Shown in pieces: positions 53,177-61,497 of a stretch of 64,000 nucleotides of DNA. The translations under genes and the position numbers were made by a program. The number at the start of each line of letters is the position of its first letter. Position 1 is the first letter of the stretch. Origin of the DNA: JAKAWQ01 sp035509315. Lineage in GTDB: Bacteria > Pseudomonadota > Alphaproteobacteria > Acetobacterales > Acetobacteraceae. The notes under the pieces were generated by a model. It saw only the letters and a list, made by a program, of their open reading frames with translations, was not told the origin of the DNA and made no database searches. The stretch covers positions 35,143-99,142 of the forward strand of contig DATJLS010000044.1 in the NCBI GenBank assembly GCA_035509315.1, read 5' to 3'.

Positions 53177-55414
53177 TCATGGCGGCAGCGCGACGGTCTT
53201 CGCCATCGGAAGCTCAGGCGCAAGATGGGGTTTGTCCTCGGGCACCCAGGGGCGCGCGCCGCGCAGCGCCCGATCGGAGAGGATCAGCGGGCGCCGGTCC
53301 AGCCAGATCGCGGAGGAACCGTTGCGCCGCAGCCTGCGCCGGTCGATCACCGTTGCGCCTTCATCCGCGCATCCCGTCGGTGCGACCATGGGAGCGATCA
53401 CCAGCGCGGCGTCAGGGCAAGGGTGGGGCGTGTGCTTTCCGCGCAGCAGGAGCACGGCCGGTCCGTGTGGATGGGGCCGGAAGAGGCAGGTTGTTTCCGT
53501 GCAGCGGAGCGCGCCGCCGGCGGCCGTGCCGACGATCGGCAAGGGAAGGAGCGGACCCGAGCGCCACAGCGTTTGCCAGACATTCCGGGTAAAAGAGGAG
53601 CTGCCGCCTCCGGTTTTCGCGAGGAAGACGCCTTTTGGTGTTGCGAAACCGACCAGGCTCCCGTTGTCGGAGACGAGGATATCGGGCGGCGGAGAGAAGA
53701 GTGGCGTGGCAAGCCCGAAGATGAGGATGGGAATCGAGGCGAATCTCAGGGGCGAGCGCCAGAGGCAGAGCCAGGCAAGCCCGAATGAAGTGATGCCGAG
53801 TCCCCAGGCGGGCATCGGCGGCACCGCGATCCGGGCGGCGGGAAGCGCGGCCACCGCATGGGCGATCATCAGCAGCACGCGCACGCCGAGCCCCATCGGC
53901 ACCAGCGCGACGCGCTCGAGATGGAGCGGCATCAAAGGCAGCGAGATCAGCCCCGCCGGCATCACCCAGAGCGCCGTGACCGGCACCGCGACGAGGTTGG
54001 CGAGCACGTAGTAGAGCTGGATCGTGCCGAAATGATAGGCGGCGAAGGGCAGGGAGGCCGTGCCGGCCAGAAGGCTCGTCAGCCCCAGTCCGAGGATATG
54101 CGCGCCGATACGCCGCGGCCAGGCGCGCGCTCCGTGCGGGTGCGCGTGCGGGCGGGAGAGGCGGGGCCGCAGCGCATCATAGCCGGAGATCAGCACGAGC
54201 ACGGCGGAAAAGCTCATCTGGAAGCTGACGCCGGTTGCGCTTGCCGGCGTGACGAGCAGCAGCGCGGTGGCGGCGAGTCCGAGGCTGCGGAGCGAGACCG
54301 CGCGGCGCCCCGTGACGAGCCCGAGCACCGCGATGGATGCCATGGTGAAGCTGCGCGCGATCGGCAGATGCGCCCCGGTGAGCAGCAGATAGGCCCCGCC
54401 CGCGGCGAGGCTGGTCACGGCCGCGAGCGGCTTGGTCGGAAGATGGAGGCTCGCCCATTCGGAAAGGGCGAGCAGCCTGCGGCTCAGCAGGAAGGCGAAA
54501 CCCATGACGATGCCGATATGCAGCCCCGCGACCGCGAGCAGATGGGCGAGCCCCGATTGCTGGAAGGCGGTGCGGTCCGGCGCCGGGATCGCGGTGGAAA
54601 GCCCGGTCATCAGCGTCGCGGCGATGGCGCCGGCCGCACCGGGCAGCGCCGTGCGAATGCGATCGGCGATCGTCTCGCGCAGTGCCTCGACATGCTGCGC
54701 GAGCGCGTTTCGCGGCGCCGCCTTCAGGCGGCGGGCCGGACCGAGCGCGAACCCATAACCGCCAAGGTCCGAGAAGAAGGTCTGGCGCTGAAGGTCCCAG
54801 GCGCCCGGATAGGAGGGGGGCGATGGAGGCTCGACCAGCGCGCGCAGGCGGACGATATCGCCGGGCGCGAGGGCGATCCCGTCATCGCGCTGCAGCCGCA
54901 CGCGCAGGCTGCGCGCGAGCGGTGGAGCGCCGTCGATGCTCGGGTGCGCGATGGTGATGCGGCTGCCCTCGGGCAATGGCTCGATGGCGGCGACGCGGCC
55001 GGTGAGGATCACCGCGCGGCGCGGCAGAGCGACGAAGGGCTGCGCGCTTGCGGTGGCAAGCGTGGCGGAAGCGATGCCGAGCCCGAAGGCGAAGGCGAGC
55101 CAGCCGGACGCATGGCCGGGCGGATGCCGCCGGAGCGTGAGGGCGAGCACGAGGCCGGAAGCGGCGATTGCGGGACCGAGCCAGAGCGACGGCTCATCAT
55201 CGAGATCGAAATAAGCGAGCACGCCGGCCAGCATCGCCACCGGCAGCCAGAGGATGAAACGCTGATGCTCGGCGGCGAGCCAGAGCGCGAAGGATCGCGC
55301 GATGCGGGCGCGGAGGGAGGCCAGGAAAATCCGTTTGCCGGGGGCCAGCAGGGCAAAGCGCCGCACCTTCGTTTCGGCCCCGGGGTTCCATAGGGGAGTC
55401 CAAGGGGCTTGCAT
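53177..55414 (-). CDS. comEC: ComEC/Rec2 family competence membrane protein
   Basis: A 745-aa polytopic protein forming the inner-membrane channel for single-stranded DNA uptake. Order: N-terminal helices and the OB-like DUF4131 part (PGDIVRLRALVEPPSPPSYP then GAWDLQRQTFFSDLGGYGFA); the Competence domain core (FQQSGLAHLLAVAGLHIGIV); and a C-terminal region with Cys-containing segments in place of a complete metallo-beta-lactamase domain. The absent beta-lactamase HxHxDH motif is common in alphaproteobacteria. The start ATG 55414 lacks a strong ribosome-binding site. ComF at 48235 suggests possible natural competence. Confidence 0.88.
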   Translation of the reverse strand: MQAPWTPLWNPGAETKVRRFALLAPGKRIFLASLRARIARSFALWLAAEHQRFILWLPVAMLAGVLAYFDLDDEPSLWLGPAIAASGLVLALTLRRHPPGHASGWLAFAFGLGIASATLATASAQPFVALPRRAVILTGRVAAIEPLPEGSRITIAHPSIDGAPPLARSLRVRLQRDDGIALAPGDIVRLRALVEPPSPPSYPGAWDLQRQTFFSDLGGYGFALGPARRLKAAPRNALAQHVEALRETIADRIRTALPGAAGAIAATLMTGLSTAIPAPDRTAFQQSGLAHLLAVAGLHIGIVMGFAFLLSRRLLALSEWASLHLPTKPLAAVTSLAAGGAYLLLTGAHLPIARSFTMASIAVLGLVTGRRAVSLRSLGLAATALLLVTPASATGVSFQMSFSAVLVLISGYDALRPRLSRPHAHPHGARAWPRRIGAHILGLGLTSLLAGTASLPFAAYHFGTIQLYYVLANLVAVPVTALWVMPAGLISLPLMPLHLERVALVPMGLGVRVLLMIAHAVAALPAARIAVPPMPAWGLGITSFGLAWLCLWRSPLRFASIPILIFGLATPLFSPPPDILVSDNGSLVGFATPKGVFLAKTGGGSSSFTRNVWQTLWRSGPLLPLPIVGTAAGGALRCTETTCLFRPHPHGPAVLLLRGKHTPHPCPDAALVIAPMVAPTGCADEGATVIDRRRLRRNGSSAIWLDRRPLILSDRALRGARPWVPEDKPHLAPELPMAKTVALPP

Positions 55415-55442
55415 GCGCGACGGGGGCGTGCCTTCGAGAATT

Positions 55443-55461
55443 TGTAAACGTAAACTTTACA
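55443..55461. promoter_or_regulatory. inverted repeat TGTAAA-n7-TTTACA
   Basis: TGTAAA (55443-55448) and TTTACA (55456-55461) face each other in the divergent region between comEC and the hydroxyacid-dehydrogenase gene. It may be an operator or part of the comEC promoter. It is distinct from the palindrome at 55541. Confidence 0.3.
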
Positions 55462-55540
55462 TGCTTTTAACGGAACAGAGCAAGCGATGCGGGACGAGCG
55501 CATCGGGCTGGGGACGAGGACAAGCCGCCGGGCTTGCTCT

Positions 55541-55552
55541 TAAATCGATTTA
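55541..55552. promoter_or_regulatory. candidate LacI-family operator TAAATCGATTTA
   Basis: A perfect 12-bp palindrome with the central CG typical of LacI-family operators, 58 bp upstream of the hydroxyacid-dehydrogenase start. The second gene of that operon encodes a LacI-type regulator, so autoregulation of the operon is likely. Binding is inferred from pattern and position. Confidence 0.5.
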
Positions 55553-55610
55553 CGAGAATAGTTTCGGCAAGCCTGCGGGTGTTTGCCCTTGGGCGTTGGG
55601 AGGATGAACG

Positions 55611-56633
55611 ATGGGCGACGTGATCCTGGTCGATCCGCTGCCCCGAACCCTCGATCTCATCATGGACCGCGAGACGCGGGGGCGGCTCGAGCGGCTGGGT
55701 GCCCTCACGATCTCCGAGAATCGCCAGATGCCGGCCGAGATGGTGGACCGGCTGCTGCCGGATGCCGTCCTCGTCATCGGCCAGACCGATTTGCCGCGCG
55801 CGCGGCTCGCGCGCGCACCGAAGCTCAAGGCCGTCTTCAATGTCGAGACCAATTTCCTGCCGAACATCGATTATGCCGCCTGCCAGGCGCGCGGCATCTG
55901 GGTGCTGACGCCGGGCTCGGCCTTCGCTGCTCCCGTGGCCGAAGCGGCCCTCGGCATGGCCATCGACCTCGCGCGCGGCATCACCGCGGCGGACCGTGAC
56001 TTCCGCGCCGGGGCGGAAAAATACGGCCTCGCCGGCAATCGCGACGCGTTTCGTTTCGCGGGCGCGCCTGTCGGCATCATCGGGTTCGGCGATCTCGGGC
56101 GCGAGCTCAGGCGGCTGATCGTGCCGTTCAACAACCCCGTTTTCGTCCATGATCCGTGGCTGCCGGATGAGCTGATCCGCAGCCATCAGGCCGAGCCCGC
56201 AGCACTCGACGCGCTGCTGAGGTGCGCCCGCGTCATCTTCGTCTTCGCAGCCGCGACCGCCGAGAATGAGGGATTCCTGGGCGCGCGGGAGTTCGGCCTC
56301 ATCACGCCGGGCGCGGCCTTGCTGCTGATGAGCCGTGCCAGCGTCGTCGATTTTCCCGCATTCCTCGCCGCCGTGGAGAGCGGACGCATCCGCGCGGCGA
56401 CGGACGTCTTCCCGAATGAGCCCGTCGCATCGGATGATCCTGCCCGTCGCATTCCCGGCCTTCTGCTCTCGGCCCATCGGACCGGCGGCATGCCGGATGC
56501 ACTTCTTGAAATCGGCCGCATGACGGTCGCCGATGCGGAGCTCATCCTGCGGGGCCTGCCGCCGCAGCTCTGCCGGCGCGCGGATCCGACCGTGGCGAGC
56601 CGCCTCCGCTCCAAGCCGGTCGTGATTACCTAG
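55611..56633 (+). CDS. D-isomer-specific 2-hydroxyacid dehydrogenase family protein
   Basis: A 340-aa NAD(P)-dependent oxidoreductase that interconverts 2-hydroxy and 2-oxo acids. The Rossmann motif is VGIIGFGDLGRELRRL. The catalytic triad is visible as Arg in LLLMSRASVVD, Glu in TDVFPNEPV and His in LLSAHRTGGM. GGGAGG lies just upstream of ATG 55611. It is the first gene of the LacI/FrcBCA-like operon and could act on an oxidised sugar or its cleavage product. The substrate is unknown. Confidence 0.88.
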   Translation: MGDVILVDPLPRTLDLIMDRETRGRLERLGALTISENRQMPAEMVDRLLPDAVLVIGQTDLPRARLARAPKLKAVFNVETNFLPNIDYAACQARGIWVLTPGSAFAAPVAEAALGMAIDLARGITAADRDFRAGAEKYGLAGNRDAFRFAGAPVGIIGFGDLGRELRRLIVPFNNPVFVHDPWLPDELIRSHQAEPAALDALLRCARVIFVFAAATAENEGFLGAREFGLITPGAALLLMSRASVVDFPAFLAAVESGRIRAATDVFPNEPVASDDPARRIPGLLLSAHRTGGMPDALLEIGRMTVADAELILRGLPPQLCRRADPTVASRLRSKPVVIT

Positions 56634-56644
56634 AAAGCCGCGCG

Positions 56645-57721
56645 ATGAGCGATGGGCAAAATCGATTTGCGCGCGATGGCATTCCGACCATGCGGGACGT
56701 TGCGGAGCGGGCCGGCGTGGCGCCGGCGACCGTCTCGAATGTTCTGAGTGGGCGCCGCCAGGTTCGGCCCGAGCTCAGGGAGCGGGTGCTGGCCGCGATC
56801 GCCGCGATCAATTACCGGCCGAACCAGCTCGCATCGAGCCTTCGCCGGATGCGCTCGAACACCATCGGCATCCTGGTGCCGGATTTGACCAACCCGTTCT
56901 TCGCCGCCCTTGTCCATCAGCTGGAGGACCTCGCCGCCGAGGGCGGCTATCAGATCCTTCTTGCCGGTTCCAACGAAGATGAGCAGCGGCAGGCCGATCG
57001 GCTGAGGACGCTGCTGATGAGACGCGTCGACGGTCTCATCATCGCTCCGACACGCGACGAGACACCGGCATTCCTGGAGCAGCGGGCCAAGCTGCCGCCG
57101 ACCGTGCTCATGGACCGGGGCTTCGGCCAGGACGATTTCGACACGGTCGCGGTCGACAACAGAGATGCCGGCCGGGAAGGATGCCGGCACCTGATCGCGC
57201 TCGGGCATCGCGATATCGCGTTCGTCGTGACATCGGTGGCGCTCGCCAACATGAGAGAGCGGATGGAGGGTTATCTGGAGGCATTGGCCGAGTCAGGATT
57301 CGGCGACAGGACGCGTGTGATCGCGGGTGGCTTCAGTCTCGATGGCTGCCGCAGCGCGATCGAGCAGGAACTCCGCCGCGCGGAGCCTCCGAGCGCGATC
57401 TTCGCCGCCAATTATGTCGCGACCCTTGGTGCCGTGAAGGCGATTCGCGGCCTCGATCTCGATTTCCCGAAGGAAGTCTCGCTGCTCGGCTTCGACGACA
57501 GCGACTGGATGACGGTGCTGAGACCCTATCTCAGTGTCGTCGTGCAGCCGGTCGGCGTCATGGCCGATCTTGCCTGGGAGTTGCTCAGGGAACGCCTGGA
57601 AAACAGGGTCAGGCCCTATCGGCATGTCCGCCTTCCATGCGTTCTCTCCGTGCGGGAATCCACGCAGCGACCGCGCGTGGCCGGGAGCCGGACCCAAACG
57701 CCGGCTCGCCTTCTCTTGTAA
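56645..57721 (+). CDS. LacI-family transcriptional regulator
   Basis: A 358-aa repressor. The N-terminal HTH is TMRDVAERAGVAPATVSNVL followed by the hinge YRPNQLASSLRRMRSN. A Peripla_BP-like sugar-sensing domain follows (TIGILVPDLTNPFFAALVHQ, later ADLAWELLRERLEN). It starts 11 bp after the dehydrogenase gene and precedes the sugar importer, so it probably controls this operon through the palindrome at 55541. The inducer is unknown. Confidence 0.92.
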   Translation: MSDGQNRFARDGIPTMRDVAERAGVAPATVSNVLSGRRQVRPELRERVLAAIAAINYRPNQLASSLRRMRSNTIGILVPDLTNPFFAALVHQLEDLAAEGGYQILLAGSNEDEQRQADRLRTLLMRRVDGLIIAPTRDETPAFLEQRAKLPPTVLMDRGFGQDDFDTVAVDNRDAGREGCRHLIALGHRDIAFVVTSVALANMRERMEGYLEALAESGFGDRTRVIAGGFSLDGCRSAIEQELRRAEPPSAIFAANYVATLGAVKAIRGLDLDFPKEVSLLGFDDSDWMTVLRPYLSVVVQPVGVMADLAWELLRERLENRVRPYRHVRLPCVLSVRESTQRPRVAGSRTQTPARLLL

Positions 57722-57746
57722 AACGAAAACCGGAAGGAGGACGACC

Positions 57747-58724
57747 ATGAGAAGCAAAGGATTGATATATGCCGCGATTCTGGCGTGCGGCGCGGGCCTT
57801 GCCACATCGGCGCCGGCTGCCGATGTGCCCACGTACGGCGTGGTGCTGAAGACTCTCGCGAATCCGTTCTGGGGCGCGATGGCCAGGGGAATCACCGAGG
57901 GCGCCAAGGAGGCCCAGGTCAAAATCTTCGAGCAGGCCGCCAATTCCGATCAGGACGCCGAGACGTAGCTCAATATCTGCAACACGATGCTGGAGCGGAA
58001 TCCGCAAGCGCTGATCGCATCGGCGATCAACTCCTCGAACCTTCTGCCCTGCATGAAGAGCGCCAATCAGAAGGGCATTCCGGTCGTCGATCTCGATGCC
58101 AATCTCGACCCGGCAGTGACAAGGAAGGCCGGCGTCAAGATCGCCTTCACGATCGGCTCCGACAATGTGGCGGCAGGCGGCAAGGCCGCGGACTTCCTTG
58201 CCCAGCATCTGGGCGCCAATGCGAGCGGGCCGGTGCTGGTGATCGAGGGGCTCGCCGGCAATGTCACCGGTGAAGAGCGGGCGCAGGGCTTCAAGGCGGA
58301 GCTTGCCAAGGTCGCGCCGGGGCTCAAGATCGTTGCGTCGTTGCCGGGCGATTGGGACGCCAACAAGGCGGCGAACATCGCCAATGACACGCTTCAGCGC
58401 AATCCGGATCTCGTTGCGATCTTCGCCTGCAACGACACGATGGCGCTCGGCGCGGTTGAATCGGTCTTCGCGGCAGGCAAGGGCGGCAAGGTCACGGTGA
58501 TCGGCGTTGACGGCACCACGGACGGCGTGAAGTCCATCAAGGAAGGGCGCCTCACCGCGACGGTCGCGCAGCTGCCGTACCTGGAGGGGATCGCAGCGAT
58601 CAACGATGTGAAGGCGATTCTTGCCGGCAAGTCGGTGCCGGCCATCGTGCATGTGCCGACATTGGTCCTGACGTCCCAGGTTCTCGCGCAAGGCACCAAT
58701 CCGTACCTGCAATACGTCAAGTGA
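57747..58724 (+). pseudogene. sugar ABC substrate-binding protein (FrcB-like) interrupted by in-frame TAG
   Basis: ATG 57747 with GGAAGGAGGACGACC begins a normal CUT2 receptor: signal peptide (MRSKGLIYAAILACGAGLA, then TSAPAADV), then TYGVVLKTLANPFWGAMARG. At 57966-57968 a TAG replaces what is probably a glutamine codon (one C-to-T change). The same frame continues at once with LNICNTMLERNPQALIASAI and runs intact to 58724, with GVDGTTDGVKSIKEGRLTAT near the end. There is no other damage, so the mutation is recent or the codon is read through. The order receptor-permease-ATPase resembles frcBCA. Without readthrough the product is a 73-residue stub. Confidence 0.85.
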
Positions 58725-58815
58725 CGAGTCTCGAATGACGAATTTGCGGTGCGCTGGGGCGTGATGACCGAAGGTGGAATCACCGGAGGTCTGAATCACG
58801 CGACAAAACAAATGC

Positions 58816-58859
58816 CGAGAGCGGGATGGGGGAGCCCGAGCGAACACATCCCGCTCTCG
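58816..58859 (+). promoter_or_regulatory. 13-bp perfect stem-loop between receptor and permease genes
   Basis: CGAGAGCGGGATG (58816-58828) and CATCCCGCTCTCG (58847-58859) are exact complements around an 18-base loop. The element lies in the 167-bp gap after the receptor gene. Such hairpins commonly stabilise upstream mRNA or partly terminate it, raising receptor over permease expression. No U tract follows, so mRNA stabilisation is the likelier role. Confidence 0.6.
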
Positions 58860-58891
58860 CGCATCGCATCTTTTCGTTCACGGAGACGGCG

Positions 58892-59872
58892 ATGAATCTC
58901 GGTTCCATGACGATACGCCGCCCCGCGGCGCTGCACGGTCTTGGCGGCACGATCCGGCTCGAGAGCCTGGTCGTGCTCCTTCTGCTCATCCTCGCCTTAT
59001 CGCTTGCCTCCCCCTATTTCCTGAGCGTTTCGAACGCGCTCAACATCCTGCTCGCGACCTCGGTGATCGGGATTCTCGGCTTCAGCGCGACCTTCGTCAT
59101 CGCCGCGGCCGGGATCGATCTCTCCGTGGGCTCCGTTCTCGGCTTCGGGGGCGTGGCGGGCGCGCTCGCGGTCAATGCGCTCCATCTTCCCTGGCCGGCC
59201 GGCATTCTGGTTTCGCTTCTCGCGGGCGCGCTGTGCGGCCTTGTGAACGGTCTTCTCATCACGCGTGCGCGTGTTCCCGCGTTCATCGTCACGCTCGGCA
59301 TGCTGGGGGTGGCGCGCGGCGCCGCCCTCGTTCTCACCAACGGCCAGCCGGTCTATGGCCTGCCGGCCCCGATGGTCTGGCTCGGCCAGGGGAGGCCGTT
59401 CGGCGTTCCGGTGCCGGCGATCATCTTCCTTGGCGTCGCCGCGATCACGCATTTCGTGCTGTCGCGCACGCGGTTCGGAAAATATGCCCTGGTGATCGGC
59501 GACAATCAGAATGCCGCGCGGGCGACGGGCATTCATGTCGAGCGCCATCTGGTCGCGCTCTACACGCTTTCCGGATTTCTGGCGGGGCTGGCCGGCCTGG
59601 TTTCGGCCGCGCGCGTCAATTCGGGCGACCCGACGGCCGGAACGGGATATGAGCTGGCGGCGATCACCGCGGCCATCCTTGGCGGCACCAACCTTTTCGG
59701 CGGCCGGGCCAGCGTCGTCGGCACATTGATCGGCGCCCTCATCATGGGCGTGCTTCAGAACGGTCTCAACCTGCTCGCCGTATCGTCGTTCTACCAGCAG
59801 ATGGCGATCGGCGCGGTGCTGGTTCTCGCCGTCTGGCTCGACCAGCTCAACCGGGGACGGGGGCGCGCATGA
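58892..59872 (+). CDS. sugar ABC transporter permease (FrcC/RbsC type)
   Basis: A 326-aa CUT2 permease from ATG 58892 (GGAGACGGCG upstream). Landmarks are AAAGIDLSVGSVLGFGG, VNGLLITRARVPAFIVTLGM and IGDNQNAARATGIHVE. About nine helices. It overlaps the ATPase start by four bases (ATGA). Together with the receptor and a single-cassette ATPase it forms an FrcBCA-like importer. Confidence 0.92.
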   Translation: MNLGSMTIRRPAALHGLGGTIRLESLVVLLLLILALSLASPYFLSVSNALNILLATSVIGILGFSATFVIAAAGIDLSVGSVLGFGGVAGALAVNALHLPWPAGILVSLLAGALCGLVNGLLITRARVPAFIVTLGMLGVARGAALVLTNGQPVYGLPAPMVWLGQGRPFGVPVPAIIFLGVAAITHFVLSRTRFGKYALVIGDNQNAARATGIHVERHLVALYTLSGFLAGLAGLVSAARVNSGDPTAGTGYELAAITAAILGGTNLFGGRASVVGTLIGALIMGVLQNGLNLLAVSSFYQQMAIGAVLVLAVWLDQLNRGRGRA

Positions 59873-60609
59873 GCCTTCTGGAGCTCAAGGATGTCAGGAT
59901 GAGCTTCGGGCCGGTCGAGGCTCTCAGAGGGGTCACGTTCTCGGTCGCGGAAGGCGAGGCGGTGGCGCTTCTCGGTGACAATGGCGCGGGCAAATCGACC
60001 TTGATGAAGACCATCACGGGGATTCATCGTCCGACCGGCGGTGCCATCCTGTTCGGCCGGAAGGATCTCAGGGACAAGGATCCGGGCGAGATCCGGCGGC
60101 TCGGCATCGAGATGATCTACCAGGACCTGGCGCTCGCCCGGCAACAGGACGTGGCCTCCAACATCTTCCTGGGGCGTGAGCCGACCCGACGCCTGCTGGG
60201 CCTGCCGATCCGGATGATCGACACGGCGCGGATCGAGGCCGAAGCCGAAGCCATCATCCGGCGGCTTGGCGCGCGCGTCCCCTCGGTGCGGTATCGCGTC
60301 GGCAATCTTTCGGGCGGCCAGCAGCAATCGGTCGCGATCGCCCGGGCCCTCACCTTTTCGCCGAAGCTCGTGATCATGGACGAGCCGACGGCCGCACTCG
60401 CCGTGCGCGAGGTCGAGCATGTTCTTGAGCTCGTCCGGGAACTCAAGCGGCAAGGAATCGCGGTGATCCTGATCAGCCATCGGCTGACCGATGTCTTCGC
60501 GGTTTGCGACCGGGTGGTCGCGTTGCGGCAGGGCGAGGTCGTCGCCGACGAGGCCGTCGCGGAAACCAGCATGAACGAAGTCGTCGCGCATATCGTCGGC
60601 GCGAGCTGA
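59869..60609 (+). CDS. sugar ABC transporter ATP-binding protein, single NBD (FrcA-like)
   Basis: A 246-aa single-cassette ATPase: Walker A GDNGAGKSTLM, signature LSGGQQQSVAIARAL, Walker B LVIMDEPTAALAV. Most CUT2 importers use a double cassette. A single one is characteristic of the fructose FrcBCA-type subgroup, where it presumably homodimerises. The sequence is complete, so this is not a truncated RbsA. It overlaps the permease and is followed after 9 bp by the epimerase gene. Confidence 0.93.
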   Translation: MSLLELKDVRMSFGPVEALRGVTFSVAEGEAVALLGDNGAGKSTLMKTITGIHRPTGGAILFGRKDLRDKDPGEIRRLGIEMIYQDLALARQQDVASNIFLGREPTRRLLGLPIRMIDTARIEAEAEAIIRRLGARVPSVRYRVGNLSGGQQQSVAIARALTFSPKLVIMDEPTAALAVREVEHVLELVRELKRQGIAVILISHRLTDVFAVCDRVVALRQGEVVADEAVAETSMNEVVAHIVGAS

Positions 60610-60618
60610 GGAGGGGCC

Positions 60619-61467
60619 ATGATCCGGTTTGGAATGCACTTCAGTCTCTGGGCCCCGGCCTGGACGCGCGAGGCGGCGGAGACGGCGATCCCGGAGGCAT
60701 CTCGTTACGGAATTGAAGTCATCGAGATTCCCTTGCTGAGGCCAGAGACGATCGATATCGCCCATGCCAAGGCGGTGCTGGGCGAGCACGGCATCGCGCC
60801 ATCCGCCTCGCTCTGCCTGCCGGAGACAGCCATGGCCCATCGCGATCCGGGCGCGGCGGAGCGGTTCCTGAATCGGGCGGTCGATGTCGCTCATGCGCTC
60901 GGGTGCGTCTTTCTTGGCGGCGTGACCTATTCGGCGCTCGGCTACAAATCGGGCTCACCGCCGACGGAAGCCGAATATGACAATATCGCCAAGGCGCTGC
61001 GCCCGGTTGCGCGGCGGGCGGCGGATCTCGGGATGGTGATCGGCCTCGAGCCATGCAATCGCTACGAGACCCATCTTCTCAATACCGCAGAGCAGGGGCT
61101 CAGGCTTTTCGAGCGGATCGGCGCGCCGAACCTGGCCCTTCACCTCGATACCTATCACATGAACATCGAGGAGAAGGGGATCGGCCATGCCATCGGGACC
61201 GCCGGCCGGGCCGCGCCCTATATCCATCTTTCCGAGAGCGACCGTGGTGTTCCCGGAACCGGAACGATCGATTGGGACGATGCGTTCGCCGCCATGGCAG
61301 GAGACGCGTTCGACCGCGATCTCGTCATCGAGAGCTTCATCAACCTGCCGCCGGAGATCGCCTCGGCCCTCTGCGTCTGGCGTCCGGTCGCGAAGGATCG
61401 TCACGAAGTCCTCGGCGCCGGCGTGCGATTCCTGAAGGAACGCGCCAAGGCCCAAGGAGTCGGCTGA
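60619..61467 (+). CDS. sugar isomerase/epimerase (D-psicose/D-tagatose 3-epimerase-like)
   Basis: A 282-aa xylose-isomerase-like TIM barrel. The four metal ligands of ketose 3-epimerases are in order: Glu in VIGLEPCNRYETHLLNT, Asp in ALHLDTYHMNIEE, His in YIHLSESDRGVPGTG and Glu in DLVIESFINL. This suggests epimerisation of a ketohexose such as psicose/fructose or tagatose/sorbose. GAGGGGCC precedes ATG 60619. It is the last gene of the LacI operon and supports a role in rare-sugar use; the actual substrate is unknown. Confidence 0.87.
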   Translation: MIRFGMHFSLWAPAWTREAAETAIPEASRYGIEVIEIPLLRPETIDIAHAKAVLGEHGIAPSASLCLPETAMAHRDPGAAERFLNRAVDVAHALGCVFLGGVTYSALGYKSGSPPTEAEYDNIAKALRPVARRAADLGMVIGLEPCNRYETHLLNTAEQGLRLFERIGAPNLALHLDTYHMNIEEKGIGHAIGTAGRAAPYIHLSESDRGVPGTGTIDWDDAFAAMAGDAFDRDLVIESFINLPPEIASALCVWRPVAKDRHEVLGAGVRFLKERAKAQGVG

Positions 61468-61497
61468 TCGCGAGAGGCCGCTTGCGAATGTGACGGT

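Noticed and set aside
52091..53788. 565-codon open frame on the + strand
   Set aside because: It spans the antisense of the RgpF-like and comEC genes and has no start signal or family resemblance.
53858..55393. 511-codon open frame on the + strand
   Set aside because: It is antisense to comEC and is a typical high-GC shadow rich in Arg, Gly and Glu.
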